From: Blastomyces gilchristii SLH14081
Taxonomy: Eukaryota > Ascomycota > Eurotiomycetes > Onygenales > Ajellomycetaceae
NCBI RefSeq assembly: GCF_000003855.2
Contig: NW_003101680.1
Span: 568,976 to 632,975, forward strand
Reading direction: 5' to 3'
DNA: 64,000 nucleotides
Shown here: in pieces, positions 61,200 through 64,000 of the stretch
Layout of the letters: every line of letters begins with the position of its first letter
Position numbering within the stretch: the stretch's first letter is position 1
The notes under the pieces: generated by a model
Database searches by the model: none
Seen by the model: the letters and a program-made list of their open reading frames with translations, nothing else
What the model was told of the DNA's origin: nothing
Made by a program: the position numbers and the translations under genes

Positions 61200-62190
61200 T
61201 TTATTCAGAAGAGTTAGACTTAGTTCTTTCTTATTAAATCTGAAAAAAAGGGAATTAACTCAGTTTTATTCATATCAAATTGAATTAGATTGATATCTGC
61301 TCTAATAAAGACTTTCTTTACTGCTTTCTCAATCACTTCTAAATTCTCTTTGATTGTCTTTGAACTGTAGAGTAGATCAATATCATCTACATATCTTGAA
61401 GATCTCACTATTTTCATCTCTCTATTCTTGAATAAATATGCAGTGTATATTGCAAATAAAACAGATGAGATTGAAGATTCTTGTGATACTTCTATTTTTA
61501 TCTCAGTTTTATCTTGTCTTCTTTCATCAAAGAATAGTTGTATAATTCTTTTAGATATAAAATAATCAACTCATTTTATTAAAGAAAGTGACAGTTTTAA
61601 CATCTTCAAAGTTTGAATCATTTTAGACTTTGAAACATGATCAAATGCATCTTTTATATAAATAAAAACTGCAGTTGAGACCAGGTCTTCATACTTTGCT
61701 ACTTGAATATCATGAATAACTGAGAGAACAGTGTCAATTGCAGAACATTGTTTTCTATCTCTCATTTATTCATTAAATAGAAGAGAATTACTAATAGAGC
61801 TTATAAAAGATAATCTAGTAGCTATTATCTTTTCTAGAACTTTTCTCAAACAGTTCAACAGAGATATTACTCTATATGACTTAGAAACTGAAGCTTTTCT
61901 ATTAGGTTTTGCAAGGATTACTTCAGTAGCTTCTCTCCAGCATTCAGAATAATAACTATTTCTTAAGAGATTGAAAAAGAGCTCAAAATAGTCATTCTTC
62001 AAGTAGAAATATATGTTTTGAATAATTAAATGATTAATTGAATCAGGCCCTGCAGTAGTTTTAGTTGAACTTGAGAATATTACTGACTCTAGTTCATCAT
62101 CTGTAAGCTCAGGCCATTTCCAGTTATTTTCATTAATATATTCATGAAATGACATATTCTCCTCTTCTAAATGTGATGAGTTTTGAAAGA
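61200..62190 (-). pseudogene. LINE ORF2 reverse transcriptase domain remnant
   Basis: Three minus-strand open pieces line up as one RT: TAGPDSINHLII and KSYRVISLLNCLRKVLEKII in 61766-62155, FIYIKDAFDHVSKSKMIQ in 61571-61765, and the catalytic box SRYVDDIDLLYSS in 61220-61417. The YVDD aspartates are preserved although the ORF is split by stops. Confidence 0.85.
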
Positions 62191-62749
62191 GAATTCTTAT
62201 AAAAGCTTAACATTTTTTCTTAAAAGAGTTTACTGTATACAATTCATTCTGAAATTCATATTCTAAGGTTGAAAGCTTTGCTACACTTCTTGTTTTAGTA
62301 TAGTTAAAGGCTTTAAAAACTTCTTTTTCTTATGCTTCTTCAAGAAATTTGTTTCAGCAATCTGTTTTGACTTTTTTAATATCTGAAAAATATTCATTTT
62401 GAATAGCTTTGAACTCTTCATCAGATATTAAGTTATTCTTTCACTCTCTCTTAGCAGTGGCTAATTGCTTTCTTTTAGAAGTGATATTCTCATTTCATCA
62501 AGATTTGAAAAACTCAGAAGACTTTTTCTTTGAAATATTTTCTTCAATACTTGTTAGAAGAATAGATGTAATCAGCTTTGCTCTATTCTTAAGTATTTCA
62601 TTTGAGATATCTTGACTTTGATTTCAATAAAGCTCACTCTGTCTTTCAGATTTCAGCTGTTTTACTCTTTCTTCAACTGCTTTTCAATCAGCTTTTTCAA
62701 AGTTATACTGATTAGAGAGAAGAAGATTTTCACTTCTTTGTTTTTCACT

Positions 62750-63450
62750 CAGTTCAATATCAAATTGAATGATCTCATGACCTGATTCTGAGGTTTCATT
62801 TGAATCAATAAATCAGTTTATAAGTCTTTTTTTAATTAGATTTTATGATATGAAAGTTAGATCTATAATAGATTTCTATTTCATGCCTTTTCTAAAGAAT
62901 GTTTGTTGATCAGACTTGTTAACTAAATCTATTGAATGCTTAAAAGTTCATTCAACTAGTTTATCTGCTCTTACTGCTCTTATGCACTCTGAGTTTCATC
63001 AGAGATGATGTGCATTGAAGTCTTCTGCAATTATAGAGTTTTTTAAGAGAGTTATATTCAAAAATCCTCTATCAATTATTCAGATATTGTTGTTTTCTTT
63101 CAATGACTTTTCATTATAGATATTTATAAGTTGAATAGTATTAAACTCATTCTCTTTGTCTATAATATCACTCACTAGAATATCAGAGTCAGATATGATA
63201 TTAAATCTCAAATTAAATTGATATCTTGATCTTTTTCTCTCATAGATTACTACTCTTGATTTTATCTCAGATTTTTCAGAAAGAAAGCAGTAATAGCTTG
63301 AATGAGAAATGATGTACTTTTGCTCAGTATCAAAGTTTGGTTCTTGAAGAAGTACAAAGTCAACTTTTTATTCAAATGCAATCTGAAGACAAGAATAAAT
63401 GCAATTTGAGTTTCTATTCACATTATTTTGAATAAATGTGATTTTTAAAG
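62750..63450 (-). pseudogene. LINE ORF2 apurinic-type endonuclease domain remnant
   Basis: Motifs are recognisable in decayed minus-strand translation: VDFVLLQEP (catalytic Glu), IIAEDFNAHHL followed by two TGA codons where Trp-Trp is expected, then NS, IIDLTFIS, and SGHEIIQFDI near 62760-62800 (the S-D/G-H motif). The endonuclease nicks target DNA in target-primed reverse transcription. Confidence 0.7.
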
Positions 63451-63779
63451 AGTTTTTAAACTTTTTTTATTGTTTTTATTGTATATTCATACTAAGAGAG
63501 AGTAGAGATAGAGTAGAATCTAATTTCTATTATCAGATAGTAGATTATAACTATTTTGAAAAGTAGGAATCTCAACTGCTTGTATTATATCTAGTTTATC
63601 ATCAGAGTTATTTCTCAATTCTCTAATCTTAACAGAAGTTTGAGAATTCAAATTCTGTTTACACTTAGCTGAAGAGTTGAAGTTTGAAGATTTAGATAGT
63701 TAAGAATTTCTTCTTTTTGAGCTTGCAGTTGTAGATTTACTAGCTTGACTTTTCTCTTCAGTTTTAGATTTACTTTGAG

Positions 63780-64000
63780 CTTCATCTTTTCTTCAGTTCT
63801 TCTGAGTTCTTGAAGTAAATATACATTCTTTTGAGCTAGATGCATGTTTTTCTTTGCAATTGAAGCACTTAAGCAGAGTATGTTAACATATTTCATCTCT
63901 TTTTAAGCATGTTTCATAATTATGCTCACTAGTTTTATGATCTCTAGCATAGAATGCATATTTTAAGTCTCTGAAACAAGAGATTGTAAAGTGTTCATAT
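63780..64000 (-). pseudogene. LINE ORF1 fragment with zinc knuckle
   Basis: Minus-strand translation gives a CCHC-type knuckle CFNCKEKHASSSKEC at 63823-63867, preceded by a second Cys/His-rich piece (ARDHKTSEHNYETCLKRD) as in ORF1 proteins of fungal LINEs. Stops interrupt the frame, and the upstream part lies outside the window. Confidence 0.65.

Larger units (their letters stand above)
57575..64000 (-). mobile_element. Decayed non-LTR retrotransposon (LINE with RNase H), interrupted at 58107-59707
   Basis: The element reads on the minus strand from beyond the window edge to an AAT-repeat tail at 57575-57599. In order it carries an ORF1 zinc knuckle, an ORF2 endonuclease, a reverse transcriptase, RNase H and a 3' region with a hairpin. 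Domain order, RNase H and a trinucleotide tail fit I/Tad-type LINEs; the clade is inference. Many stops and frameshifts break every ORF. A second, 5'-chimeric copy sits inside it. The outer copy's two halves end and begin within the same 14-bp sequence (59694-59707 and 58107-58120), so joining 59708 to 58120 restores continuity with the homologous stretch at 58640-58700. Confidence 0.85.

Noticed and set aside
57572..64000. Individual open frames of 60-130 codons in the AT-rich block as genes
   Set aside because: They are fragments of one decayed LINE interrupted by stops and frameshifts; annotated as element remnants instead.

Overview
The window is filamentous ascomycete (Pezizomycotina) nuclear DNA. 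Genes carry several short introns of about 50-120 bp with GT..AG ends and CTAAC/CTAAT-like branch sites. The gene content (Zn2Cys6 regulator, Fig1, ankyrin-CorA fusion, fungal WW-PhoD protein, class 3 lipase) is typical of Eurotiomycetes. An abrupt switch from normal-GC gene space to an AT-rich LINE-filled isochore resembles Onygenales genomes; that placement is inference and no species is claimed. All exon joins below were derived by hand from reading frame, splice consensus and remembered family sequence, not from transcripts.

Layout. 1-5.5 kb: 3' end of the Arp2/3 subunit ARC40, an unrecognised Q/P-rich gene, a short pogo/Fot-like element coding only for a DNA-binding domain, and tRNA-Glu(CTC). 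7-20.7 kb, all minus strand: secreted GH43 arabinanase, class 3 lipase, WW-PhoD phosphatase-like protein and a Zn2Cys6 transcription factor whose zinc cluster is split by two 10-nt exons. 23.6-34.8 kb: ECM29 (proteasome scaffold) and an IRC20/SHPRH-type SNF2-RING protein. 36-41.6 kb: SRPK-like kinase, secreted type B carboxylesterase, and orotate phosphoribosyltransferase (ura5). 42.8-48.7 kb: Fig1 family membrane protein and a 10-exon ankyrin-CorA transporter fusion. 49.5-54.4 kb: a nitrilase broken by a 7-bp tandem duplication, phosphomannomutase, and an FMP32/MCUR1-like mitochondrial protein. 54.8-55.6 kb: a serine protease relic.

From about 55.8 kb to the end the DNA is AT-rich, nearly free of CpG, and built from decayed copies of one non-LTR retrotransposon (ORF1 zinc knuckle, endonuclease, reverse transcriptase, RNase H, AAT-repeat tail). 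The most notable object is at 58121-59693. There a tRNA-like gene with leader, trailer and T5 terminator is joined to the 3' half of the LINE, ends in an AAT tail, and is flanked by a 14-bp target-site duplication inside another LINE copy. It reads as a chimeric retrogene made by template switching during target-primed reverse transcription.

The genes do not form one pathway. There are secreted hydrolases (GH43, lipase, esterase) and housekeeping functions (actin nucleation, pyrimidine synthesis, mannose activation, proteasome, DNA repair). No biosynthetic cluster, CRISPR array or viral sequence was seen.
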